From: Rallus limicola
Taxonomy: Eukaryota; Chordata; Aves; Gruiformes; Rallidae
Reading direction: 5' to 3'
Length of the DNA stretch: 64,000 nucleotides
Assembly: GCA_022605955.1 (NCBI GenBank)
Contig: JAKCOZ010000302.1
Span: 124,001-188,000, forward strand
Part shown: positions 11,101-23,562 of the stretch, piece by piece
How the letters are laid out: each line of letters opens with the position of its first letter
Numbering within the stretch: position 1 is the stretch's first letter
Program-made: the position numbers and the translations under genes
Notes under the pieces: generated by a model
What the model saw: only the letters and a program-made list of their open reading frames with translations
What the model was told of the DNA's origin: nothing
The model's database searches: none

Positions 11101-14100
11101 TCTGAAACCTCCTAACAGGACACACGAGCAGACCCTGTCGCTTTGGCTCTCAGCCTTTTCCTTTGCCTGGAAAGAGGGAACATGCTTGGAACCTCCTACG
11201 GTGCTTTTCTCGGCCCTAGCAGACTGCAGTTCAAAACATGCTAAACGTCCAGCAATAACTCCCAAAGTAAAGAAGCTAGGCCTGAAAGGCATAGCTTGTC
11301 TGAAACCTCCTAACAGGACACACGAGCAGACCCTGTCGCTTTGGCTCTCAGCCTTTTCCTTTGCCTGGAAAGAGGGAACATGCCTGGAACCTCCTACGGT
11401 GCTTTTCTCGGCCCTAGCAGACTGCAGTTCAAAACATGCTAAACGTCCAGCAATAACTCCCAAAGTAAAGAAGCTAGGCCTGAAAGGCATAGCTTGTCTG
11501 AAACGTCCTAACAGGACACACGAGCAGACCCTGTCACTTTGGCTCTCAGCCTTTTCCTTTGCCTGGAAAGAGGGAACATGCCTGGAACCTCCTACGGTGC
11601 TTTTCTCGGCCATGGCAGACTGCAGTTCAAAACATGCTAAACGTCCAGCAATAACTCCCAAAGTAAAGAAGCTAGGCCTGAAAGGCATAGCTTGTCTGAA
11701 ACCTCCTAACAGGACACACAAGCAGACCCTGTCACTTTGGCTCTCAGCCTTTTCCTTTGCCTGGAAAGAGGGAACATGCCTGGAACCTCCTACGGTGCTT
11801 TTCTCGGCCCTAGCAGACTGCAGTTCAAAACATGCTAAACATCCAGCAATAACTCCCAAAGTAAAGAAGCTAGGCCTGAAAGGCATAGCTTGTCTGAAAC
11901 CTCCTAACAGGACACACGAGCAGACCCTGTCACTTTGGCTCTCAGCCTTTTCCTTTGCCTGGAAAGAGGGAACATACCTGGAACCTCCTACGGTGCTTTT
12001 CTCGGCCCTAGCAGACTGCAGTTCAAAACATGCTAAACGTCCAGCAATAACTCCCAAAGTAAAGAAGCGAGGCCTGAAAGGCATAGCTTGTCTGAAACCT
12101 CCTAACAGGACACACGAGCAGACCCTGTCGCTTTGGCTCTCAGCCTTTTCCTTTGACTGGAAAGACGGAACATGCCTGGAACCTCCTACGGTGCTTTTCT
12201 CGGCCCTAGCAGACTGCAGTTCAAAACATGCTAAACGTCCAGCAATAACTCCCAAAGTAAAGAAGCTAGGCCTGAAAGGCATAGCTTGTCTGAAACCTCC
12301 TAACAGGACACACGAGCAGACCCTATCACTTTGGCTCTCAGCCTTTTCCTTTGCCTGGAAAGAGGGAACATGCCTGGAACCTCCTACGGTGCTTTTCTCG
12401 GCCCTAGCAGACTGCAGTTCAAAACATGCTAAACGTCCAGCAATAACTCCCAAAGTAAAGAAGCTAGGCCTGAAAGGCATAGCTTGTCTGAAACCTCCTA
12501 ACAGGACACACGAGCAGACCCTGTCACTTTGGCTCTCAGCCTTTTCCTTTGCCTGGAAAGAGGGAACATGCCTGGAACCTCCTACGGTGCTTTTCTCGGC
12601 CATGGCAGACTGCAGTTCAAAACATGCTAAACGTCCAGCAATAACTCCCAAAGTAAAGAAGCTAGGCCTGAAAGGCATAGCTTGTCTGAAACCTCCTAAC
12701 AGGACACACGAGCAGACCCTGTCACTTTGGCTCTCAGCCTTTTCCTTTGCCTGGAAAGAGGGAACATGTCTGGAACCTCCTACGGAGCTTTTCTCGGCCC
12801 TAGCAGACTGCAGTTCAAAACATGCTAAACGTCCAGCAATAACTCCCAAAGTAAAGAAGCTAGGCCTGAAAGGCATAGCTTGTCTGAAACCTCCTAACAG
12901 GACACACGAGCAGACCCTGTCACTTTGGCTCTCAGCCTTTTCCTTTGCCTGGAAAAAGGGAACATACCTGGAACATCCTACGGTGCTTTTCTCGGCCCTG
13001 GCAGACTGCAGTTCAAAACATGCTAAACGTCCAGCAATAACTCCCAAAGTAAAGAAGCTAGGCCTGAAAGCCATAGCTTGTCTGAAACCTCCTAACAGGA
13101 CACACGAGCAGACCCTGTCACTTTGGCTCTCAGCCTTTTCCTTTGCCTGGAAAGAGGGAACATGCCTGGAACCTCCTACAGTGCTTTTATCGGCCCTAGC
13201 AGACTGCAGTTCAAAACATGCTAAACGTCCAGCAATAATTCCCAAAGTAAAGAAGCGAGGCCTGAAAGGCATAGCTTGTCTGAAACCTCCTAACAGGACA
13301 CACGAGCAGACCCTGTCGCTTTGGCTCTCAGCCTTTTCCTTTGCCTGGAAAGAGGGAACATGCCTGGAACCTCCTACGGTGCTTTTCTCGGCCCTAGCAG
13401 ACTGCAGTTCAAAACATGCTAAACGTCCAGCAATAACTCCCAAAGTAAAGAAGCTAGGCCTGAAAGGCATAGCTTGTCTGAAACCTCCTAACAGGACACA
13501 CGAGCAGACCCTGTCACTTTGGCTCTCAGCCTTTTCCTTTGCCTGGAAAGAGGGAACATGCCTGGAACCTCCTATGGTGCTTTTCTCGGCCCTGGCAGAC
13601 TGCAGTTCAAAACATGCTAAACGTCCAGCAATAACTCCCAAAGTAAAGAAGCTAGGCCTGAAAGCCATAGCTTGTCTGAAACCTCCTAACAGGACACACG
13701 AGCAGACCCTGTCACTTTGGCTCTCAGCCTTTTCCTTTGCCTGGAAAGAGGGAACATGCCTGGAACCTCCTACAGTGCTTTTATCAGCCCTAGCAGACTG
13801 CAGTTCAAAACATGCTAAACGTCCAGCAATAACTCCCAAAGTAAAGAAGCGAGGCCTGAAAGGCATAGCTTGTCTGAAACCTCCTAACAGGACACACGAG
13901 CAGACCCTGTCACTTTGGCTCTCAGCCTTTTCCTTTGCCTGGAAAGAGGGAACATACCTGGAACCTCCTACGGTGCTTTTCTCGGCCCTAGCAGACTGCA
14001 GTTCAAAACATGCTAAACGTCCAGCAATAACTCCCAAAGTAAAGAAGCGAGGCCTGAAAGGCATAGCTTGTCTGAAACCTCCTAACAGGACACACGAGCA

Positions 14101-17100
14101 GACCCTGTCACTTTGGCTCTCAGCCTTTTCCTTTGCCTGGAAAGAGGGAACATGCCTGGAACCTCCTACAGTGCTTTTCTCTGCCCTAGCAGACTGCAGT
14201 TCAAAACATGCTAAACGTCCAGCAATAACTCCCAAAGTAAAGAAGCTAGGCCTGAAAGGCATAGCTTGTCTGAAACCTCCTAACAGGACACACGAGCAGA
14301 CCCTGTCGCTTTGGCTCTCAGCCTTTTCCTTTGCCTGGAAAGAGGGAACATGCCTGGAACCTCCTACGGTGCTTTTCTCGGCCCTAGCAGACTGCAGTTC
14401 AAAACATGCTAAACGTCCAGCAATAACTCCCAAAGTAAAGAAGCTAGGCCTGAAAGGCATAGCTTGTCTGAAACCTCCTAACAGGACACACGAGCAGACC
14501 CTGTCACTTTGGCTCTCAGCCTTTTCCTTTGCCTGGAAAGAGGGAACATGCCTGGAACCTCCTACGGTGCTTTTCTCGGCCCTAGCAGACTGCAGTTCAA
14601 AACATGCTAAACGTCCAGCAATAACTCCCAAAGTAAAGAAGCTAGACCTGAAAGGCATAGCTTGTCTGAAACCTCCTAACAGGACACACGAGCAGACCCT
14701 GTCACTTTGGCTCTCAGCCTTTTCCTTTGCCTGGAAAGAGGGAACATGCCTGGAACCTCCTACGGTGCTTTTCTCGGCCCTAGCAGACTGCAGTTCAAAA
14801 CATGCTAAACGTCCAGCAATAACTCCCAAAGTAAAGAAGCTAGGCCTGAAAGGCATAGCTTGTCTGAAACCTCCTAACAGGACACACGAGCAGACCCTGT
14901 CACTTTGGCTCTCAGCCTTTTCCTTTGCCTGGAAAGAGGGAACATGCCTGGAACCTCCTACGGTGCTTTTCTCGGCCCTAGCAGACTGCAGTTCAAAACA
15001 TGCTAAACGTCCAGCAATAACTCCCAAAGTAAAGAAGCGAGGCCTGAAAGGCATAGCTTGTCTGAAACCTCCTAACAGGACACACGAGCAGACCCTGTCG
15101 CTTTGGCTCTCAGCCTTTTCCTTTGCCTGGAAAGAGGGAACATGCCTGGAACCTCCTACGGTGCTTTTCTCGGCCATGGCAGACTGCAGTTCAAAACATG
15201 CTAAACGTCCAGCAATAACTGCCAAAGTAAAGAAGCTAGGCCTGAAAGGCATAGCTTGTCTGAAACCTCCTAACAGGACACATGAGCAGACCCTGTCACT
15301 TTGGCTCTCAGACTTTTCCTTTGCCTGGAAAGAGGGAACATGTCTGGAACCTCCTACGGTGCTTTTCTCGGCCCTAGCAGACTGCAGTTCAAAACATGCT
15401 AAACGTCCAGCAATAACTCCCAAAGTAAAGAAGCTAGGCCTGAAAGGCATAGCTTGTCTGAAACCTCCTAACAGGACACACGAGCAGACCCTGTCACTTT
15501 GGCTCTCAGCCTTTTCCTTTGCCTGGAAAGAGGGAACATGCCTGGAACCTCCTACGGTGCTTTTCTCGGCCCTAGCAGACTGCAGTTCAAAACATGCTAA
15601 ACGTCCAGCAATAACTCCCAAAGTAAAGAAGCTAGGCCTGAAAGGCATAGCTTGTCTGAAACCTCCTAACAGGACACACGAGCAGACCCTGTCGCTTTGG
15701 CTCTCAGCCTTTTCCTTTGCCTGGAAAGAGGGAACATGCCTGGAACCTCCTACGGTGCTTTTCTCGGCCATGGCAGACTGCAGTTCAAAACATGCTAAAC
15801 GTCCAGCAATAACTCCCAAAGTAAAGAAGCTAGGCCTGAAAGGCATAGCTTGTCTGAAACCTCCTAACAGGACACACGAGCAGACCCTGTCACTTTGGCT
15901 CTCAGCCTTTTCCTTTGCCTGGAAAGAGGGAACATGCCTGGAACATCCTACAGTGCTTTTATCGGCCCTAGCAGACTGCAGTTCAAAACATGCTAAACGT
16001 CCAGCAATAACTCCCAAAGTAAAGAAGCGAGGCCTGAAAGGCATAGCTTGTCTGAAACCTCCTAACAGGACACACGAGCAGACCCTGTCGCTTTGGCTCT
16101 CAGCCTTTTCCTTTGCCTGGAAAGAGGGAACATGCCTGGAACCTCCTACGGTGCTTTTCTCGGCCCTAGCAGACTGCAGTTCAAAACATGCTAAACGTCC
16201 AGCAATAACTCCCAAAGTAAAGAAGCGAGGCCTGAAAGGCATAGCTTGTCTGAAACCTCCTAACAGGACACACGAGCAGACCCTGTCGCTTTGGCTCTCA
16301 GCCTTTTCCTTTGCCTGGAAAGAGGGAACATGCCTGGAACCTCCTACGGTGCTTTTCTCGGCCCTAGCAGACTGCAGTTCAAAACATGCTAAACGTCCAG
16401 CAATAACTCCCAAAGTAAAGAAGCTAGGCCTGAAAGGCATAGCTTGTCTGAAACCTCCTAACAGGACACACGAGCAGACCCTGTCACTTTGGCTCTCAGC
16501 CTTTTCCTTTGCCTGGAAAGAGGGAACATGCCTGGAACCTCCTACGGTGCTTTTCTCGGCCCTAGCAGACTGCAGTTCAAAACATGCTAAACGTCCAGCA
16601 ATAACTCCCAAAGTAAAGAAGCTAGGCCTGAAAGGCATAGCTTGTCTGAAACCTCCTAACAGGACACACGAGCAGACCCTGTCACTTTGGCTCTCAGCCT
16701 TTTCCTTTGCCTGGAAAGAGGGAACATGCCTGGAACCTCCTACGGTGCTTTTCTCGGCCCTAGCAGACTGCAGTTCAAAACATGCTAAACGTCCAGCAAT
16801 AACTCCCAAAGTAAAGAAGCTAGGCCTGAAAGGCATAGCTTGTCTGAAACCTCCTAACAGGACACACGAGCAGACCCTGTCGCTTTGGCTCTCAGCCTTT
16901 TCCTTTGCCTGGAAAGAGGGAACATGCCTGGAACCTCCTACGGTGCTTTTCTCGGCCCTAGCAGACTGCAGTTCAAAACATGCTAAACGTCCAGCAATAA
17001 CTCCCAAAGTAAAGAAGCTAGGCCTGAAAGGCATAGCTTGTCTGAAACCTCCTAACAGGACACACCAGCAGACCCTGTCACTTTGGCTCTCAGCCTTTTC

Positions 17101-18018
17101 CTTTGCCTGGAAAGAGGGAACATGCCTGGAACCTCCTACGGTGCTTTTCTCGGCCCTAGCAGACTGCAGTTCAAAACATGCTAAACGTCCAGCAATAACT
17201 CCCAAAGTAAAGAAGCTAGGCCTGAAAGGCATAGCTTGTCTGAAACCTCCTAACAGGACACACGAGCAGACCCTGTCGCTTTGGCTCTCAGCCTTTTCCT
17301 TTGCCTGGAAAGAGGGAACATGCCTGGAACCTCCTACGGTGCTTTTCTCGGCCCTAGCAGACTGCAGTTCAAAACATGCTAAACGTCCAGCAATAACTCC
17401 CAAAGTAAAGAAGCTAGGCCTGAAAGGCATAGCTTGTCTGAAACCTCCTAACAGGACACACGAGCAGACCCTGTCGCTTTGGCTCTCAGCCTTTTCCTTT
17501 GCCTGGAAAGAGGGAACATGCCTGCTACCTCCTACGGTGCTTTTCTCGGCCCTAGCAGACTGCAGTTCAAAACATGCTAAACGTCCAGCAATAACTCCCA
17601 AAGTAAAGAAGCTAGGCCTGAAAGGCATAGCTTGTCTGAAACCTCCTAACAGGACACACGAGCAGACCCTGTCACTTTGGCTCTCAGCCTTTTCCTTTGC
17701 CTGGAAAGAGGGAACATGCCTGGAACCTCCTACGGTGCTTTTCTCGGCCCTAGCAGACTGCAGTTCAAAACATGCTAAACGTCCAGCAATAACTCCCAAA
17801 GTAAAGAAGCTAGGCCTGAAAGGCATAGCTTGTCTGAAACCTCCTAACAGGACACACGAGCAGACCCTGTCGCTTTGGCTCTCAGCCTTTTCCTTTGCCT
17901 GGAAAGAGGGAACATGCCTGGAACCTCCTACGGTGCTTTTCTCGGCCCTAGCAGACTGCAGTTCAAAACATGCTAAACGTCCAGCAATAACTCCCAAAGT
18001 AAAGAAGCTAGGCCTGAA
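8119..18018. repeat. Mixed monomers n=41-90 without a dominant HOR
   Basis: Fifty monomers hold short-range echoes rather than a clean HOR. The pair 49A 78A then CCATGG occurs at n=41-42 and n=46-47. A cassette of 130G followed by 3C-112A-121A-189G occurs at n=48-49, 65-66 and 68-69. Monomers n=63-70 (12475-14058) read CCATGG; 97T 114A; 86A 96A 130G; 3C cassette with 171T; 52G; 130G; 3C cassette; 96A 189G, which resembles the 10-monomer HOR near the right end. Private changes include 159A (11841), 88C in n=61, 111T (13575) and 192A in n=73. Confidence 0.8.
10099..10494. repeat. Rare monomer pair (90A, then 49A 78A 162A), left copy
   Basis: Monomers n=51-52 carry 90A followed by 49A, 78A and 162A. 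The 162A change makes TCA at 10456-10458, a minus-frame TGA stop. The same pair lies exactly 66 monomers (13,068 bp) to the right. Confidence 0.9.
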
Positions 18019-21000
18019 AGGCATAGCTTGTCTGAAACCTCCTAACAGGACACACCAGCAGACCGTATCACTTTGGCTCTCAGCCTTTTCCTTTGACTGG
18101 AAAGAGGGAACATGCCTGGAACCTCCTACGGTGCTTTTCTCGGCCCTAGCAGACTGCAGTTCAAAACATGCTAAACGTCCAGCAATAACTCCCAAAGTAA
18201 AGAAGCTAGGCCTGAAAGGCATAGCTTGTCTGAAACCTCCTAACAGGACACACGAGCAGACCCTGTCACTTTGGCTCTCAGCCTTTTCCTTTGCCTGGAA
18301 AGAGGGAACATGCCTGGAACCTCCTACGGTGCTTTTCTCGGCCCTAGCAGACTGCAGTTCAAAACATGCTAAACGTCCAGCAATAACTCCCAAAGTAAAG
18401 AAGCTAGGCCTGAAAGGCATAGCTTGTCTGAAACCTCCTAACAGGACACACGAGCAGACCCTGTCACTTTGGCTCTCAGCCTTTTCCTTTGCCTGGAAAG
18501 AGGGAACATACCTGGAACCTCCTACGGTGCTTTTCTCGGCCCTAGCAGACTGCAGTTCAAAACATGCTAAACGTCCAGCAATAACTCCCAAAGTAAAGAA
18601 GCGAGGCCTGAAAGGCATAGCTTGTCTGAAACCTCCTAACAGGACACACGAGCAGACCCTGTCGCTTTGGCTCTCAGCCTTTTCCTTTGACTGGAAAGAG
18701 GGAACATGCCTGGAACCTCCTACGGTGCTTTTCTCGGCCCTAGCAGACTGCAGTTCAAAACATGCTAAACGTCCAGCAATAACTCCCAAAGTAAAGAAGC
18801 TAGGCCTGAAAGGCATAGCTTGTCTGAAACCTCCTAACAGGACACACGAGCAGACCCTGTCACTTTGGCTCTCAGCCTTTTCCTTTGCCTGGAAAGAGGG
18901 AACATGCCTGGAACCTCCTACGGTGCTTTTCTCGGCCCTAGCAGACTGCAGTTCAAAACATGCTAAACGTCCAGCAATAACACCCAAAGTAAAGAAGCTA
19001 GGCCTGAAAGGCATAGCTTGTCTGAAACCTCCTAACAGGACACACGAGCAGACCCTGTCACTTTGGCTCTCAGCCTTTTCCTTTGCCTGGAAAGAGGGAA
19101 CATGCCTGGAACCTCCTACGGTGCTTTTCTCGGCCATGGCAGACTGCAGTTCAAAACATGCTAAACGTCCAGCAATAACTCCCAAAGTAAAGAAGCTAGG
19201 ACTGAAAGGCATAGCTTGTCTGAAACCTCCTAACAGGACACACGAGCAGACCCTGTCACTTTGGCTCTCAGCCTTTTCCTTTGCCTGGAAAGAGGGAACA
19301 TGCCTGGAACCTCCTACAGTGCTTTTATCGGCCCTAGCAGACTGCAGTTCAAAACATGCTAAACGTCCAGCAATAACTCCCAAAGTAAAGAAGCGAGGCC
19401 TGAAAGGCATAGCTTGTCTGAAACCTCCTAACAGGACACACGAGCAGACCCTGTCACTTTGGCTCTCAGCCTTTTCCTTTGCCTGGAAAGAGGGAACATG
19501 CCTGGAACCTCCTACGGTGCTTTTCTCGGCCCTAGCAGACTGCAGTTCAAAACATGCTAAACGTCCAGCAATAACTCCCAAAGTAAAGAAGCTAGGCCTG
19601 AAAGGCATAGCTTGTCTGAAACCTCCTAACAGGACACACGAGCAGACCCTGTCACTTTGGCTCTCAGCCTTTTCCTTTGCCTGGAAAGAGGGAACATACC
19701 TGGAACCTCCTACGGTGCTTTTCTCGGCCCTAGCAGACTGCAGTTCAAAACATGCTAAACGTCCAGCAATAACTCCCAAAGTAAAGAAGCGAGGCCTGAA
19801 AGGCATAGCTTGTCTGAAACCTCCTAACAGGACACACGAGCAGACCCTGTCACTTTGGCTCTCAGCCTTTTCCTTTGCCTGGAAAGAGGGAACATGCCTG
19901 GAACCTCCTACGGAGCTTTTCTGGGCCCTAGCAGACTGCAGTTCAAAACATGCTAAACGTCCAGCAATAACTCCCAAAGTAAAGAAGCTAGGCCTGAAAG
20001 GCATAGCTTGTCTGAAACCTCCTAACAGGACACACGAGCAGACCCTGTCACTTTGGCTCTCAGCCTTTTCCTTTGCCTGGAAAGAGGGAACATGCCTGGA
20101 ACCTCCTACGGTGCTTTTCTCGGCCCTAGCAGACTGCAGTTCAAAACATGCTAAACGTCCAGCAATAACTCCCAAAGTAAAGAAGCTAGGCCTGAAAGGC
20201 ATAGCTTGTCTGAAACCTCCTAACAGGACACACGAGCAGACCCTGTCGCTTTGGCTCTCAGCCTTTTCCTTTGCCTGGAAAGAGGGAACATGCCTGGAAC
20301 CTCCTACGGTGCTTTTCTCGGCCCTAGCAGACTGCAGTTCAAAACATGCTAAACGTCCAGCAATAACTCCCAAAGTAAAGAAGCTAGGCCTGAAAGGCAT
20401 AGCTTGTCTGAAACCTCCTAACAGGACACACCAGCAGACCCTGTCACTTTGGCTCTCAGCCTTTTCCTTTGCCTGGAAAGAGGGAACATGCCTGGAACCT
20501 CCTACGGTGCTTTTCTCGGCCCTAGCAGACTGCAGTTCAAAACATGCTAAACGTCCAGCAATAACTCCCAAAGTAAAGAAGCTAGGCCTGAAAGGCATAG
20601 CTTGTCTGAAACCTCCTAACAGGACACACGAGCAGACCCTGTCGCTTTGGCTCTCAGCCTTTTCCTTTGCCTGGAAAGAGGGAACATGCCTGGAACCTCC
20701 TACGGTGCTTTTCTCGGCCCTAGCAGACTGCAGTTCAAAACATGCTAAACGTCCAGCAATAACTCCCAAAGTAAAGAAGCTAGGCCTGAAAGGCATAGCT
20801 TGTCTGAAACCTCCTAACAGGACACACGAGCAGACCCTGTCGCTTTGGCTCTCAGCCTTTTCCTTTGCCTGGAAAGAGGGAACATGCCTGGAACCTCCTA
20901 CGGTGCTTTTCTCGGCCCTAGCAGACTGCAGTTCAAAACATGCTAAACGTCCAGCAATAACTCCCAAAGTAAAGAAGCTAGGCCTGAAAGGCATAGCTTG

Positions 21001-21186
21001 TCTGAAACCTCCTAACAGGACACACGAGCAGACCCTGTCGCTTTGGCTCTCAGCCTTTTCCTTTGCCTGGAAAGAGGGAACATGCCTGGAACCTCCTACG
21101 GTGCTTTTCTCGGCCCTAGCAGACTGCAGTTCAAAACATGCTAAACGTCCAGCAATAACTCCCAAAGTAAAGAAGCTAGGCCTGAA
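18019..21186. repeat. 16-monomer higher-order block, copy 1 (n=91-106)
   Basis: The block starts with the rare monomer 38C 47G 49A 78A (47G at 18065). It then reads plain; 96A 189G; 52G 78A; 172A; CCATGG; 112A 121A 189G; plain; 96A 189G; 114A 123G; plain; 52G; 38C; 52G; 52G; 52G. Monomer n=96 also has 193A. The next 47G monomer is exactly 16 monomers to the right. Confidence 0.82.
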
Positions 21187-23166
21187 AGGCATAGCTTGTC
21201 TGAAACCTCCTAACAGGACACACCAGCAGACCGTATCACTTTGGCTCTCAGCCTTTTCCTTTGACTGGAAAGAGGGAACATGCCTGGAACCTCCTACGGT
21301 GCTTTTCTCGGCCCTAGCAGACTGCAGTTCAAAACATGCTAAACGTCCAGCAATAACTCCCAAAGTAAAGAAGCTAGGCCTGAAAGGCATAGCTTGTCTG
21401 AAACCTCCTAACAGGACACACGAGCAGACCCTGTCACTTTGGCTCTCAGCCTTTTCCTTTGCCTGGAAAGAGGGAACATGCCTGGAACCTCCTACGGTGC
21501 TTTTCTCGGCCCTAGCAGACTGCAGTTCAAAACATGCTAAACGTCCAGCAATAACTCCCAAAGTAAAGAAGCTAGGCCTGAAAGGCATAGCTTGTCTGAA
21601 ACCTCCTAACAGGACACACGAGCAGACCCTGTCACTTTGGCTCTCAGCCTTTTCCTTTGCCTGGAAAGAGGGAACATACCTGGAACCTCCTACGGTGCTT
21701 TTCTCGGCCCTAGCAGACTGCAGTTCAAAACATGCTAAACGTCCAGCAATAACTCCCAAAGTAAAGAAGCGAGGCCTGAAAGGCATAGCTTGTCTGAAAC
21801 CTCCTAACAGGACACACGAGCAGACCCTGTCACTTTGGCTCTCAGCCTTTTCCTTTGCCTGGAAAGAGGGAACATGCCTGGAACCTCCTACGGTGCTTTT
21901 CTCGGCCCTAGCAGACTGCAGTTCAAAACATGCTAAACGTCCAGCAATAACTCCCAAAGTAAAGAAGCTAGGCCTGAAAGGCATAGCTTGTCTGAAACCT
22001 CCTAACAGGACACACGAGCAGACCCTGTCACTTTGGCTCTCAGCCTTTTCCTTTGCCTGGAAAGAGGGAACATGCCTGGAACCTCCTACGGTGCTTTTCT
22101 CGGCCCTAGCAGACTGCAGTTCAAAACATGCTAAACGTCCAGCAATAACACCCAAAGTAAAGAAGCTAGGCCTGAAAGGCATAGCTTGTCTGAAACCTCC
22201 TAACAGGACACACGAGCAGACCCTGTCACTTTGGCTCTCAGCCTTTTCCTTTGCCTGGAAAGAGGGAACATGCCTGGAACCTCCTACGGTGCTTTTCTCG
22301 GCCATGGCAGACTGCAGTTCAAAACATGCTAAACGTCCAGCAATAACTCCCAAAGTAAAGAAGCTAGGCCTGAAAGGCATAGCTTGTCTGAAACCTCCTA
22401 ACAGGACACACGAGCAGACCCTGTCACTTTGGCTCTCAGCCTTTTCCTTTGCCTGGAAAGAGGGAACATGCCTGGAACCTCCTACAGTGCTTTTATCGGC
22501 CCTAGCAGACTGCAGTTCAAAACATGCTAAACGTCCAGCAATAACTCCCAAAGTAAAGAAGCGAGGCCTGAAAGGCATAGCTTGTCTGAAACCTCCTAAC
22601 AGGACACACGAGCAGACCCTGTCACTTTGGCTCTCAGCCTTTTCCTTTGCCTGGAAAGAGGGAACATGCCTGGAACCTCCTACGGTGCTTTTCTCGGCCC
22701 TAGCAGACTGCAGTTCAAAACATGCTAAACGTCCAGCAATAACTCCCAAAGTAAAGAAGCGAGGCCTGAAAGGCATAGCTTGTCTGAAACCTCCTAACAG
22801 GACACACGAGCAGACCCTGTCACTTTGGCTCTCAGCCTTTTCCTTTGCCTGGAAAGAGGGAACATGTCTGGAACCTCCTACGGAGCTTTTCTGGGCCCTA
22901 GCAGACTGCAGTTCAAAACATGCTAAACGTCCAGCAATAACTCCCAAAGTAAAGAAGCTAGGCCTGAAAGGCATAGCTTGTCTGAAACCTCCTAACAGGA
23001 CACACGAGCAGACCCTGTCACTTTGGCTCTCAGCCTTTTCCTTTGCCTGGAAAGAGGGAACATACCTGGAACCTCCTACGGTGCTTTTCTCGGCCCTAGC
23101 AGACTGCAGTTCAAAACATGCTAAACGTCCAGCAATAACTCCCAAAGTAAAGAAGCGAGGCCTGAA
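21187..23166. repeat. 16-monomer higher-order block, partial copy 2 (n=107-116)
   Basis: This copy repeats 38C 47G 49A 78A (47G at 21233); plain; 96A 189G; plain; 172A; CCATGG; 112A 121A 189G; 189G; 97T 114A 123G; 96A 189G. The rare 114A 123G monomer is 15, not 16, monomers from its partner, so one monomer has been lost or gained inside the block. After 23166 the match to copy 1 stops. Confidence 0.78.
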
Positions 23167-23562
23167 AGGCATAGCTTGTCTGAAACCTCCTAACAGGACA
23201 CACGAGCAGACCCTGTCACTTTGGCTCTCAGCCTTTTCCTTTGCCTGGAAAGAGGAAACATGCCTGGAACCTCCTACGGTGCTTTTCTCGGCCCTAGCAG
23301 ACTGCAGTTCAAAACATGCTAAACGTCCAGCAATAACTCCCAAAGTAAAGAAGCTAGGCCTGAAAGGCATAGCTTGTCTGAAACCTCCTAACAGGACACA
23401 CGAGCAGACCCTATCACTTTGGCTCTCAGCCTTTTCCTTTGACTGGAAAGAGGGAACATGCCTGGAACCTCCTACGGTGCTTTTCTCGGCCCTAGCAGAC
23501 TGCAGTTCAAAACATGCTAAACGTCAAGCAATAACTCCCAAAGTAAAGAAGCTAGGCCTGAA
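23167..23562. repeat. Rare monomer pair (90A, then 49A 78A 162A), right copy
   Basis: Monomers n=117-118 repeat the pair at 10099-10494 exactly 66 monomers away. The 162A change again makes TCA at 23524-23526, so two of the four minus-frame stops share one mutational origin. Confidence 0.9.
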
